Part shown: positions 51,969-63,200 of the stretch, piece after piece
How the letters are laid out: every line of letters starts with the position of its first letter
How positions within the stretch are numbered: the stretch's first letter is position 1
Assembly (NCBI RefSeq): GCF_964340395.1
Contig: NC_135551.1
Span: 26,158,380 to 26,222,379, forward strand
DNA length: 64,000 nt
Origin: Glandiceps talaboti
Taxonomy: Eukaryota > Hemichordata > Enteropneusta > Spengelidae
Direction: 5' to 3'
The notes under the pieces: model-generated
Told to the model about the DNA's origin: nothing
What the model saw: the letters and a program-made list of their open reading frames with translations, nothing else
The model's database searches: none
Translations under genes and position numbers: made by a program

Positions 51969-52747
51969 GTGTGTGTGTTTGCCTGTCTCTCTGGGTGTCT
52001 CTCTCTTTCTTTCATGACTCCTCTCGTTATTCTATGTAACGCACTAACAAGTATGGTTCTAATTATGAATATCAGTATCACACAATTTTGATTGCATATA
52101 AATCGGTAGGCTGTCATTTGCATGAAGGTTGTAATTGTTTTTACAAATTATTATTCCATATTAGATATTGCCAGTGACATTGAAATGTTGAAAGTATTAT
52201 TATTGGCCCGGAATTAGTCATGCAGTTACCAATCAAATAAGAAGACTTATGAGTGTCTCAGTTCTTTAACGTGACACCCCTTGATTGTTCGAAGTGAAAT
52301 TTGTTGTTGTTGAGAATTTCATTTTTTTATTGAGATTTTCGAATAATAATGTTTGTAAAATTTCACTGGATGACAGAAAGACAAAATATACCACTTACCA
52401 CTTTGGCAACATGTACCAGTCCATCCTGCATTACATCGACAAGACGTAGACAATGGAGTACCTCTATTGTAACAACTAGAGGTACCGGTGTTGCAAGATC
52501 GACTTTCTGACAGCTGATAGTTGCACGACCCTCCACAAGATTCCGAAGTTGTCTTGGAACGAGATCGATGTTGCCTTCCACTTGTACCACATGAATGTGA
52601 ACACGAACCCCACGCACTCCATCCACTGACTATGCAGTTTGTAGGAGTACACGTGCTTCGTCGTCGGGTACAAAATGAGGTTACCGAGTGAAGAATTACC
52701 ACAAACAACAGCAGGCATATCAACGAGTAAGTTGTGAACTTCATCAT
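46323..52747 (-). CDS. Secreted TSP1 / five-EGF / beta-propeller protein, complete 8-exon gene
   Basis: Not matched to a named gene. Exons, all joined at phase 1: 52747-52399, 50956-50834, 50255-50133, 49462-49340, 48669-48547, 47877-47755, 47135-46524, 46357-46323. They total 1,611 bases, 536 residues plus stop. Order: signal peptide (1-24), TSP1 (about 38-92), half EGF-like (92-116), five calcium-binding EGF modules of 41 residues (117-321), a 204-residue five-repeat beta-propeller-like domain (322-525), and an 11-residue tail. The signal peptide, paired cysteines and C-mannosylation motif point to an extracellular or matrix protein. The propeller resembles small lectin-type propellers (tachylectin-2 style) in repeat size, so sugar or microbe binding is possible but unproven. 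Symmetric phase-1 exons fit assembly by exon shuffling. An alternative start is the next Met at 52744. Confidence 0.8.
46524..47135 (-). CDS. TSP1-EGF-propeller gene, exon 7: five-repeat beta-propeller domain
   Basis: 204 codons between CTAG acceptor and TTGG|GTAAGT donor. Five repeats of about 41 residues: [40 protein letters not shown]...[21 protein letters not shown]...[21 protein letters not shown]...[21 protein letters not shown]...W. Each follows the pattern hydrophobic-x-hydrophobic-x-x-(D/N)-G-x-(hydrophobic)-x-G-(hydrophobic), then a closing W. This is the look of a small beta-propeller whose blades pack on a tryptophan. No enzyme motif is seen. Confidence 0.85.
47755..47877 (-). CDS. 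TSP1-EGF-propeller gene, exon 6: EGF module 5
   Basis: 41 codons: [12 protein letters not shown] start with D-I-N-E calcium site, six cysteines, and C-x-N-x4-Y-x-C-x-C beta-hydroxylation consensus. It reads [10 protein letters not shown] where the other copies read [10 protein letters not shown]. Confidence 0.9.
48547..48669 (-). CDS. TSP1-EGF-propeller gene, exon 5: EGF module 4
   Basis: Calcium-binding EGF module with [10 protein letters not shown]. The exon 5' edge carries the ATTCATTGATATC version shared only with exon 4. Confidence 0.9.
49340..49462 (-). CDS. TSP1-EGF-propeller gene, exon 4: EGF module 3
   Basis: Calcium-binding EGF module with [10 protein letters not shown]. Surrounding intron is nearly identical to the unit of exon 3, indicating a very recent duplication or an assembly duplication. 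Confidence 0.9.
50133..50255 (-). CDS. TSP1-EGF-propeller gene, exon 3: EGF module 2
   Basis: Calcium-binding EGF module. Its downstream intron matches exon 4's unit but its 5' edge (ACTCGTTGATGTC) and upstream intron match exons 2 and 6, so the unit is mosaic. Confidence 0.9.
50834..50956 (-). CDS. TSP1-EGF-propeller gene, exon 2: EGF module 1
   Basis: Calcium-binding EGF module with [10 protein letters not shown]. The unit between this exon and exon 3 is 701 bases rather than 793, because about 90 bases of the shared intron are deleted near 50421. Confidence 0.9.
51683..51968. repeat. (TATG)n then (CTGT)n microsatellite
   Basis: TATG units with a GCATGCATGC run near 51725-51750 and GTGTGTG interruptions, then about 17 CTGT units. 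It lies in intron 1 of the minus-strand gene. Confidence 0.97.
52399..52747 (-). CDS. TSP1-EGF-propeller gene, exon 1: signal peptide, TSP1 and half-EGF
   Basis: Begins [20 protein letters not shown] with cleavage likely after SVTS (24). The TSP1 repeat starts [12 protein letters not shown] (W43-G54), with W-x-x-W-x-x-C for C-mannosylation, and basic residues in [15 protein letters not shown]. Then [18 protein letters not shown] with TGTCC resembles the second half of an EGF fold. Donor AGTG|GTAAGTGG, phase 1. The frame is open upstream to an earlier Met at 52807, but that start would bury the signal peptide. Confidence 0.85.
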
Positions 52748-52749
52748 AA

Positions 52750-53204
52750 TCAAGTAGACTAGTACCGTTCCTGTAAATTTTATCATAAAAGCAAAACTTA
52801 AACTCATGAAATACGCAGTGAATAATACCCTTTTCCTAAAGGTATTTTCACATCAGCAAAGCCAGGTTTGGAAAGGAATGTCAAGGTGTTTAAGTACATT
52901 GCCTCGCTGTTGAATGTACCTTAGAGTGATATAAAAACCAAGAATTTTCTTCAATACTATAGTATGCTAAATTGTACATTAACTTCAGCTGACTTCTGTG
53001 CGTTCGGGAGCCTATGTAGTGTAAACATATACAATATATTATAAACAGATATTCACTTATTCAATTGCTAAAAACAATTCACGTTACGAATACTATAATG
53101 TAGCGTTCACACTTGAGCCTCGAATTACAATTGTAATAAATTAGAATTTATTATTTGAATTACAAGGAAAGGCTTATGAAATTACAAGTCTGTTCCATAT
53201 GGTA
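52750..53204. other. Upstream region of the TSP1-EGF-propeller gene; no gene seen
   Basis: No coding frame. The promoter should lie here if exon 1 is the true first exon, but no core element stands out. Confidence 0.35.
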
Positions 53205-53960
53205 GCTACAGTCCATTTCAAGTTACCGTTCAGTGTCTGTTTGATTCAACCATGCAGAAACCAATAACAAACTGTATTTCTTGTTACACTTTGTCTAAAC
53301 AAAATAAATCATTTAACGTGGCACTAGCTGCAACTGAACATTATTTTATTTTTGAAAAAGTTGTATTAGATACTATGACTCGTAATATCGTATACCCCGA
53401 ACAGGATTGAATCACCTTTGGCTGAAGGTATTTTTTGTAGCTTCATACATGATACTTCAAATCGTTTTGGTCCGTACCTAAAAATCAGAGCCATGATGTC
53501 TTATTATTCATATTTTAACAATTTTCAATGAATAAATTGTGGTTGATGGAGAAACGATAGTACAGTTACAAACGAGTACACTTTTAACATAGCTAATTCA
53601 AAATACCAAACTTTCGCTTAAGATTTAGACTTGTGACTAGAACACCAACATATAATATTGACCACCAATTAGCATATACAATGTCTTATTATAAATAGTT
53701 GACTAACTTTTAGTGGCTATATAATTACTTGATGACAATATATACCCCTAGTAGTACAGGTTAAAACGTACTGTAGCTAGACGCTGACACGTGGTGCTAA
53801 TATTTTGACGTCTACATTTGATGTCTACATCTCGGGTCTGCATGGTGGCACATTAGTTCATTTAATCTAGTTATCTTAAAGTGTAGAAAATACAGTTTCT
53901 CGTTGGTTTCTGTGTGGTTGTATCAAACAGAACCGCTGAACGGTAACTTGAAATGGGTAG
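53205..53960. mobile_element. MITE family A, best-preserved copy (about 750 bp)
   Basis: Left arm CCATTTCAAGTTACCGTTCA, then ACCATGCAGAAACCAATAAC and AAACTGTATTT. Right arm is the reverse complement: AAATACAGTTTCTCGTTGGT, then GTTGTATCAAACAGA and GAACGGTAACTTGAAATGG. Arms pair over at least 75 bases with gaps. Four partial copies occur in the window. Confidence 0.8.
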
Positions 53961-54639
53961 TATAACTGAATACAGGATACAGGATACACTAGACTAACTT
54001 TGAAAAGCACAGTTGGAATGAACTATAAGATTTGTAGATGGTTAATGAAATGCAATTTGACTCGAGGTATCAAACAGTCGCTTAATCTGTCCAACAGACT
54101 TAATATTATACAGTCCTCGCTTTATATAAGTTCATAACATTCGCGCTTACCTTCAAAGCTTAGACCGACCACAAATGTTGGCACACAGTGTACATGCGGC
54201 TGTAGATCTCAGTCTGTGTAAGGCTAGTGGTACACACCTTGACATTGACTTCAACTGGTAATGCAACTTTATTTAAACTATTTGAATTCGTACAAGCCAC
54301 GTCATCTCAACAAAGAATATATTTTATATTTTATGGTACGACTATCTTTCATTCAAAACTGAGCATTAGAACTTCATCTCCCGCTGCTACATAACCTTTT
54401 CCAATTTCCTAGCCATAATAAATTTGATGGTTTATTGCATTAAAGTTACACATTGTTCCAATGAAACTACATGACTGTATAACCTTTCATGTTTATTGCT
54501 ATAAAAATGAATTTAACGACGTGTTAGATGTAAAATTATATTTTTTTACTGAAATATGATGAAATGGCAAAAAGAGTCCTACTGTAGCAGTTAATTCAAA
54601 TTATATACTTAGTCTAGTCTGTGCATGGTTGAGTGTTTA

Positions 54640-54936
54640 TTTGGTGTGATAATCTCCCAGAAGATAAGAGGTAAAACAAACTGTTGTGTCACCGATCCCT
54701 GATAATTACAAGATTAGGGGTGTTTTGATTTAGATAATCAGAGGAGAAGAAGGGACAAAATGTCTTTATTTAGTCAATAAAGAGTGAATTATATATAGCT
54801 TGAAGAGAGAAAACTAGCCAGGGAATAAGGAAGAATAAAAAAAGTTCTATATCACCACAATAATCAATTGTCAATTGGTCAATATCACACAAAAAATGTT
54901 TTATTTCACCTCAAAAATTAACCTTTCCATCGAACG

Positions 54937-55004
<68 letters not shown>

Positions 55005-55075
55005 GTCAATCAATCAATCAATTAATTCATAGATCAATCAATTACATGCTCGCTGTCCCCTTTGGTCGTACTGCA
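54640..55075. mobile_element. Single arm of foldback family H with expanded (TCAA)n
   Basis: Matches 29722-30100 in order: CTCCCAGAAGATAAGA, GACAA-ATGTCTTTATTTAGT, AACTAGCCAGGGAA, then ATTACATGCTCGCT. The microsatellite (ATCA)n at 54938-55020 sits where the 30-kb arm has only two or three TCAA units. Confidence 0.75.
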
Positions 55076-55197
55076 ATGTATAATATCACAGACTGGTATA
55101 TAAATAGTTGCATTCTGTCATAATTTAGTAAATTGTGAAGGCCAATTTAGATAGAACGAGATGCATTAACTACAGCCTCCCTCCCGCGGATTTATGG

Positions 55198-55282
55198 TGT
55201 GTACTAACATACCCAGGAATGGTATACATGTTTTAATGATGTGTACTGACATACCCAGGAATGGTATACATGTTTTAATAGA
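55198..55282. repeat. 42-bp tandem duplication, two copies
   Basis: GTGTACTAACATACCCAGGA then ATGGTATACATGTTTTAAT recurs once with a single change (ACTGACATACC). Confidence 0.9.
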
Positions 55283-55869
55283 TTCCAGAGAACTTAAACA
55301 CATACAAAGAAAACTGTTTAATGTAGGCTATGCTCTTAAAATAACAATATCCAATAACATTTAAATGGTTTTCTAGATACAGCGTTAGAGTAAAACCCTG
55401 CATACGTTATATATAAAGAAATGTGTCAAAATTATGCATGGGATGGTCTTTACTGGGGGTCACTTTGACTATGGTTGTCGGAGCTGAATGGCCTGGGGTC
55501 CGTTTTAACAAACCCATGTTCAACTTCAAAACACCGCTCACAGCCAGTAAAAATTGACCCGACCATTATACATTCATCAGGGTCATCAGCTATGCGCCAT
55601 CTCCGAGTGATTTATTATCTTCTAAACATGAGAGTGGGTCGAGTATGCCAGCCCAAGGTTGTACACTTATCACGGGTCGCGGCAAAGTCTACTGAACGGT
55701 CATATTTTTAGGGGCCGATCAGCTTCAATCGGCCGGCGGTCGTTGTTTCTAATCGAGTCTGATATTGGTTTACACCCACCTCCCACCCCCATTTGATGGC
55801 GACCCCATGTCAGAAAACAACACTTTTCAAAGTGCGCAACATCCACGCGTTTTTGTCATATACCACATG

Positions 55870-56359
55870 TTAAAGTGGTCATATGGATCAGAAATCGGTA
55901 TATATTTTGGAGACAACTTTATGTGTGTTTCTCTACTTGTAAAATGCAAAATGTGAAGTAACATAAATCAAATCTGCTTCTGTAATTCAATAACTTTGCC
56001 AAAAATGTCAAACGTTCACCATTGTGCATGTATGAAGTGATACTTAACACAACTTTTTTCACAACAAAGAACCCCAAGAAATCAAATTATTAATGTATGA
56101 TGATATTCCATACACGGAGAAGCGGCAAATGCATTGTACAGACTGGATTGGACTTACTGATTACTTGTGTTTACCCAGTTGTTTAGAAATCATTGGTTGT
56201 GCAAACAACTGTTTACACAATTTAGTTTTTGTAACAAGCACGGGCGTGACCTAAGTTGAGTCATGTTGCTTTTTCAAGTAGAAGAACCCATTAAATGTAT
56301 TTTTTTGAAAATAAAAATCCAAAACAAATACCAATTTCTTATCCATATCGCCACGTTAA
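55870..56359. mobile_element. MITE family C, copy 3 (about 490 bp, diverged)
   Basis: Left end TTAAAGTGGTCATATGGATC; the right end, as complement, reads TTAACGTGGCGATATGGATA. The interior shares TTTTTCAAGTAGAA and a GTTTACACAATTT-like block with the other copies. Confidence 0.55.
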
Positions 56360-57852
56360 GGATTCAAAGTGTTATTACAAGAAATGTGAAATTCTGTGAT
56401 CATATCATTATTCTAGTTAGTGCCAAGTTAAATGAACATATAGGTTTTCGTGTTCCCCTTCCATGACTAAGCTGTTTGTCAAAATATCTTTGAAAACACC
56501 CTGTATCCACGTGTTAGTCATTAGATGCGATTAATATATTGGTGATATCCTGACACGTGACAGAAGTGATGCTTGAATATTATATGACTATATTTGCATA
56601 ATTAATTATATTTGCCCTGCTAAATTATAGTTCATTGTGCTTGATCACGCTGCTAAAACTATAAATATCATAACATATTTCAAGTATAGATACATTTGCA
56701 GTAGTCTGTAGGTAAAAATATTTAGGTTCTTTCTACATTATGAAGAGGATGCTGTATGAATTTGATACAGTGACAAATAAGCATAAGTACAAGACTCAAA
56801 TGATTTAATTTTGTGGCACTTAGCCCAATATTTTTCTTCGTGTAGCCAAGGAATTAAATACTTGTGACCGGAGGGACTTTGTCACCATTCGTCTAGCGAC
56901 TCATAGTGACAAAATTCCTGATTTTCCAGCTGAATGAAAAACAAATATAGCGAAGTAATGTAATTATACCAGCGCCAGTATTATCAAAGGAAAATTTGGG
57001 AAAGTAAGAGACATCTTGAACGTTTGACTCATACGAAAACCACAGAACAAATGATGTTGACGTGCGTTGTCGTTGCGTACAACGACCATGGTATAAATTC
57101 CATATTTTTGTGCAACTTGGCTTTGCATGATATTACTGTTAATGTCATTCAGTTCACATTTGGTAGACTCACCCGAATATTTGGAGCTCCTTTCCCTTTA
57201 CACCCCTCTTTTGTTCGTACCCACCCCCTCATTTTTCTGCTCACCCCTCTGTATAAAATTGTGCTTGTTCCATAAAGGTTCGTCACGCTCGTACTTGTGA
57301 CGATATCGATGTGTGATGCCTGAATTCTCTTTTGAAAAGAAATTATTCAAAAGCTATTCTAGTAAGAAGCTTCCACCCCTAACATGAGAGGGCCATCACT
57401 CGGTGTAAATGGAACAGGAAACTGAAGCGCCTTAAAAAAACTACGTTGCTCGGTAGTGTCAAACTGAATGGCATATTTAACTTCTACTGTGGCAAAACTT
57501 AAAAGCCAGGCCAAGCATTAACCTCTGGCGCAGTAGTAGTATACGTAAAGAAGGTATCCTATACATTTGCTAACAAACAAACTCGCGTCCGTATTTTGTT
57601 TTCCAATGACCTTTGAACTTTCATCGGCCTTTAAAACTGGATCTAATAAAGCTGACCTCTACTGATATTAGTGTTGCTGTTGTTATCTGCTGTCAACCTG
57701 GCCTTTGCTTGCTGGCATCTATTATACTACAGAGTGAACAAGCTGTCTTGTACATTGTACCTGGAGTCGTGGACTAGGTTTTACTGTAAATCGTCTATTG
57801 GTACTTGCTGTTGGTGAGTATTAGGCTTTGAGTAAGCGGATGGGACACCGTA
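56360..57852. other. No gene recognised; contains a SINE fragment
   Basis: A plus-strand 83-codon frame at 57024-57275 has no motif. ACGTTGCTCGGTAGTGTCAA with a following ACTGAATGGCA at 57443-57475 resembles the body of the SINE at 57853-58112. Confidence 0.45.
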
Positions 57853-58112
57853 ATATAATAATAATAATAATCTTTATTTATACTGGATAGTTCTTTAAGC
57901 ATTTAAACACTTGTCTCCCAAGAAGTCCAGTGGGGGCCATCCCTCATGGGTTCAGTGTTAATGCAGGAGGAAACCGGAGTACCCGGGGAAAACCTGCGTT
58001 GTTCGGTAGAGTCAAACTGAACGACACTCTTCTTACTTACAGCGGGGTAAATTTAATCGAACCCCGACTGCAGTGGTAAGAGGCAAGTGGTTTAACCACT
58101 TGGCCACCGACA
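57853..58112 (-). mobile_element. tRNA-derived SINE
   Basis: On the minus strand: A box TGGCCAAGTGG (58106-58096) fits TRGYNNARNNG exactly, B box GGTTCGATTAA (58063-58053), then a body with AGGTTTTCCCCGGGTACTCC and GGTTTCCTCC, and a 3' (ATT)n tail at 57853-57873. The GGAAACC...GTACCCGGGGAAAACC block is a familiar part of many invertebrate SINEs. Confidence 0.75.
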
Positions 58113-58509
58113 ACCCTATATATATATACATTCTAATAACATCTTATTTAGGTGTTACTAATAGGATATACATACATGTCACTGTGTAGAGACGGACGTT
58201 TAGGCCATGGGGTCCAGACGATGCATTCTTCCCGTTCAGCATATCGCGATCGTCGACCCCATAATGTATAGGTACATAGATAATACAAGTGAATTTTCAA
58301 AGAAGGGCACTTGTGTACACCTTTAAAATAAAATGTATGTCACTGTTATAGTAATTCGAAGTTCGGTGAAATACTAGTCGTTGCTAGACATAGTTGGTTT
58401 GTATAAAGGAGCCTAGTATAAATGGGACTAGTTCCCAATACAATCTGAATTGGGTCACCTTGATGTTGCGTTCTTGGAGGTTGTTGCATAGACCTTCACG
58501 TTTAGGGTG

Positions 58510-58583
58510 TATGGTTGTTGTTGTTGTTGTTGTTGTGGTGGTGGTGGTGGTGGTGGTGGTGGTGGTGGTGGTGGTGGTGGTGG
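58510..58583. repeat. (TTG)n then (TGG)n microsatellite
   Basis: Eight TTG units pass into about 15 TGG units. The poly-V and poly-P/Q frames on the two strands are repeat translations. Confidence 0.95.
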
Positions 58584-58936
58584 ATATAGGTATGTATGAA
58601 GTGTTGTCTGGGTGGGTATTTTTGTAAGTGGTTTTCTAAATATTGTTAGTCCTCTATCAAGTTCAATAGTGACGTCCTTGACATCGCATAGGTCAGACCG
58701 CCGGCACCTGGTCAATCATCACAACTAGCCATTATTGATGTACATTCAATACCACACTCACTCCGTCTTTGTAATTTGGCATTGTATATTTTGAATAGGT
58801 CTAGACGTACCATACGTTATTGTAATGACATGTGTATGTTCCTTTTTTTCGAATAAGTTGTGATTAGTATTCGTTATCATTTTTCGAGGGTAAGGGTAAT
58901 GTGTATATTCTCTGTTACTAATAATTTACTTTTAAA

Positions 58937-58942
58937 TTTATT
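58937..58942 (-). terminator. Polyadenylation signal AATAAA
   Basis: TTTATT on the plus strand, 76 bases beyond the stop of the minus-strand terminal exon at 59018. Confidence 0.4.
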
Positions 58943-59017
58943 TCTATTAACATCAACAATTCAATACAACCCCATCAGTGTGTTAAAGTACCCCACGACT
59001 CGCACGCGTGAGTGCCA

Positions 59018-59222
59018 TTATGGTACTTGGTAGTTTAGGTGTTTTGCAGGAGTGATTGCGGTGTTCTCTTCGTCCATATACCGTCCACGAGAGTTGCTAG
59101 CAGCCAAAAACACCGCAACATAAATGAAAATACTCAGGGGTCCTAACATCACACAAGCACTCACGCACCATGGCCATAGGGTTCTGTCATTACAATTGTT
59201 TAACATGTTTTTATCAATTTTC
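59018..59222 (-). CDS. Probable last exon of an unidentified single-pass membrane protein
   Basis: After a T-rich tract and ACAG acceptor the frame reads KIDKNMLNNCNDRTLWPWCV, then a hydrophobic segment (SACVMLGPLSIFIYVAVFLA) and a polar tail with RGRYMDEENTAITP ending QVP and TAA. The acceptor, one clear membrane helix, a charged C-tail and AATAAA 76 bases on support a real terminal exon. Upstream exons would lie to the right, interleaved with or beyond the acyl-CoA synthetase gene; none is recognised. An alternative is a short gene starting at the Met in this exon. Family unknown. Confidence 0.4.
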
Positions 59223-59794
59223 CTGTAAAAAAAAAAACCTATTGTTTGTTCACGTGGATCTTCTGTGTACATTAGGCGATAACTGAAGTGCGTACTCGTA
59301 TCTCAGACCACTATATATATACATGATATACGGGGTTTGAGTTTGCATGCAGTCATACAGGTATGAAGATACACGTGTGTTTTCCGTATTGCACTGCAGT
59401 GCAAACACCCCATTAGTATGCACGCACACCAGTGATTACTGTCGCCAGTTTAAGAAAAAACAACCTTCCAACCAAATTTGAATCTATATGGTATCAATAC
59501 CTATTGTATTGACACCCATGTGAACTATTGCAATAAAAGATGCTCAATTCGAATTGTTAAACTATGTGTTTAGTTTGGCATCCCATGTATCAATAATGTC
59601 ATGTCTGAACCCAAACACGGTGATTACAAACTCATGATAAGTAACTTAATCGGCATGGAGCCAAATCCTGTTTACAGTGTTAATTTTCTAGAAATTTTGG
59701 AATTTATTTTTGTGTACTCATTCAGAAGGTTAAAGGAGGTGTAAACACTGTGCAACTTGACGACAGCTAAGACCTGTTTATAAACCTCTAAAAG

Positions 59795-59948
59795 ATGTTA
59801 AGAGCTACCACAATCGCACGTCACACTGTAGTTCGAAGTATCAGACTCAACTCATTCAAAGAGTTAGAAGTAATACGATATCGCCATGTAGCTGTTAGGA
59901 GATTTACCCAGTCATCGTATACACACAGTGACAATCCTTGGAAAACAG
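59795..59948 (+). CDS. Acyl-CoA synthetase exon 1
   Basis: ATG in AAAGATGTTA, 51 codons plus one base, donor ACAG|GTAAGT. Encodes the presequence-like N-terminus, with R3, R9, R14 and R17 and no acidic residue before E23. Confidence 0.75.
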
Positions 59949-60083
59949 GTAAGTCGTGATTGAAACTTTCTACGTACAAACATTCATCCATTCACCCACC
60001 CATCCAATCAATCATTAATCAAAGCTGGCAGGCGGGGTATACATACATGCATACATACATACTTGCATACATACATACATACA

Positions 60084-60114
<31 letters not shown>

Positions 60115-60182
60115 GGGAGTGCAAAATTAATGAGTAGAACATGTATGTATTTACATATATACAGTACGCACGCATACACACG

Positions 60183-60228
<46 letters not shown>

Positions 60229-63200
60229 TCTTATTGTCTAATGTAATGCTGTGTGTATGGTTCACATAACATAGGCCACTCATATCAATAGGATGTTGTT
60301 GCAATCAGTAATGTATAGTAATTGAAGCCACTTGTGCTACTCTTTATGATCAGAAAGGTCATAAAGGTTGTTCTTGTATTATTCCTAGAAGACTCTTAAT
60401 AGGGGAGGGGGACTACGTCATAACTTGGCAGGCACGTACAACACTGTTTAGTAAAATTCTTCGTCTGTTTTTCATCGTCACATGACAATTCTACTCTATC
60501 AGGTGTCAATAGAGCACCAGTGAAACTGTGGCCATTCAAAACAACAGCAAGTCCAGTAGGATAGATTATAATTATATTCATTCGTTATTAACTTCGATCC
60601 ATACCTGGATGATTGAGAACATTGATAGCCTTATGAAGACAATGTTAACTCTGAATTGTCTTAATATCTTAACAGGTATTTACCAGAGTACGCTCCCCCA
60701 TGTTAACATCCCAGATGATATGAGCGTCCCTCAGTATGTCCTGCAAAACTTTGACAAGTTTGGAAACAGGGAAGCAATGGTAAGGAAGCCTTCAGTAATT
60801 ACAAGGAAGGGCTGGGGAATGGGAGGTTTTTTTTATACAAAGTGGTTGACAGGGGAATACCGTATTGTAGAAAATGGATTAGGGGAGGTTCAAATTTTCG
60901 TTTCACTCGTTGTATTATGTAACTTTGCATATTTTGTGATTTTTTCCCACCGCTGCCACCACTGTCATATCCCATTAGTAATGTTACCACCTCCAACTGC
61001 TGCCACCGTTGTACCATAATATCAGAGCATATCAGTGTTGTTGGTACTGGCAACCATGCAGTGAATCAATTATAATCAGTGTTGGTGTGAGGAGAGGAGT
61101 ATGTCTCACAGGAGTGAAGAGGGTGTATTGGATAAGATATTGGGGATAATGTGATGTAGTGGATCGGAATGTTGACCTACATAGTCATAGTAAACCCATC
61201 TAGTCTTTGTGAGTTCTGGCCTTCAGTTCTATTAATTAGATCCAAACATTGTTACTTCACACAAATCCACTGAGGTGGTAGTAGTGGGGAAAAAACTATG
61301 CCAATAAATTTATCAAGATGGTGGCAGCGGTGGGATCGAGACATTGACATTGCTTCCAGGACTCAGGTTCCATTTTCACAGACATCATTTTAACCCATGT
61401 TTTAGGAAATGGGGAGAGTCATGTCTTAGAGAAAGCAAATTTAGGAGGCTACTTTTTAGAAACAGAATCGGGGGAGGGTCACATTTTACGCAACAGACCG
61501 GGCTTAAGCTTGATTTCTCCTGGCCCTCCCTTGTGTAATTATTGAAGAGTCCCTAGGTTGAACATTTTGTTTCTATTTTGGTTGCAATTCCCATAATGAA
61601 TAGTAAAAAGATTGTTTACTTTCAACTCCGTATTTGACCCTGTAGATCGATGCTACAACCGGTAGATCTTACACCTTTCCACAACTGAAGGAACTTGTTT
61701 ATCGCTGTGCCAGTGGCCTTACTATGGAGGGTTTCAAACAAGGAGACACATTCGCGGTTTATCTACCAAACGTGGCTGAATATTTCTTCATATTTAATGC
61801 AGTTCAACTCGTTGGTGGCGCTGTTACAACGGTCAATCCTTTGTATACAGCAGGTGAGTATCAATGCTGTGTTCTACGGATATATATGATCATAAATGTA
61901 TCTTAATTCCTCGGTTTTCTCACACGCTTTCCTTCCGAAGTTCTTTGTAAAATGCTCAAAATCCCTTTTGGATCCTATGCGAATTTGAAGACACAAGTGG
62001 GGATTTGTATATAGCACGCCCCACATGGCTAATTTCATCGATAACATAATATTGGTTATGCATGTGGGCTCCATTTAAAATGGCCATATGGATGATGATT
62101 GGGTATTTATTTTTGGAATTTTAATTTATGATTTTTTTTATCATGGCTACCTACTTGAAAAATCAATGTGTAACAACATTGACCAAGTGTGTGTTTGTAA
62201 CTCAACATATTGCAAAAGGCTAAAAAAAATTGTGCAAGAAATCTGTACATGTTATGGCACAGACTGTGGTTATTGTATGTACAAACAGTTTACACATTTA
62301 CTAATTGTTTACAATTTATTGAATTACAAGGAAGTTCATTCACATTGTTTTTCAAGTAGGAAAATAGATAACCAATCCTCATCCATATAGCCAATTTAAC
62401 ACACTGAAGATGAAGATACGAAGAACGAGTTCGGGATAAAACGGTTCGCTATCCATTAGCTAGAATATCCACTTCGCTAGCGCTGTGCTGAGCTAGTTCT
62501 CATCTAGCACTAGTCTAGTATGACATGAACATTCTAGCTAATGGATCGCAAACCGTTTTTATCCTAAACTCGGCCAACATCTACAAACTGTGTGTGGTCT
62601 CAAAAGTCCTTTCTGATTGGTCAATAAGTTGCGGATGATCACAGTTCGCACTGCGGTCACGTACTACCGATGGGGTGCACTGCATATACTGACATCACAT
62701 GTGTGTCTATGTTATAAGATTGTTCACAGGAAGGAATTCGAAAACAGACTAAAAAGACCTTGATATTGAAATGAATATTTTCAAGTACACATATTAAAGC
62801 TCTATGTATTTTTTAGATGAGCTGGTAAACCAACTCAGGATTGCAGAACCACGTGACATCATTACTCTGCCTATCTTGGCTGATAAGTTAAAAGAAGTAG
62901 CCAAACGTATACCAAGCATTAAGGTAGGCCCCTTGTTTTAGTAAGCAAAGTGTGACACAGATAGAAAATCTGTCATGCATGTCTACACGGAATTCCTGTG
63001 GAATTCATACATGATATTACAAGAGGATATTAACAAATTCTGTTATCCTTTCGATGAAAAATGTGAGCTACAATTCAATAGAGCAGAGTTTGGGTTCAAC
63101 TAAAGCTTAGTTTGCAGGATTAAAAAAAATGACACCAAGTCAAACTTTGCTGGTAACGTTTTACTGTCACCTACACTGAGCATGCTCAGTTGCGAGGAAC

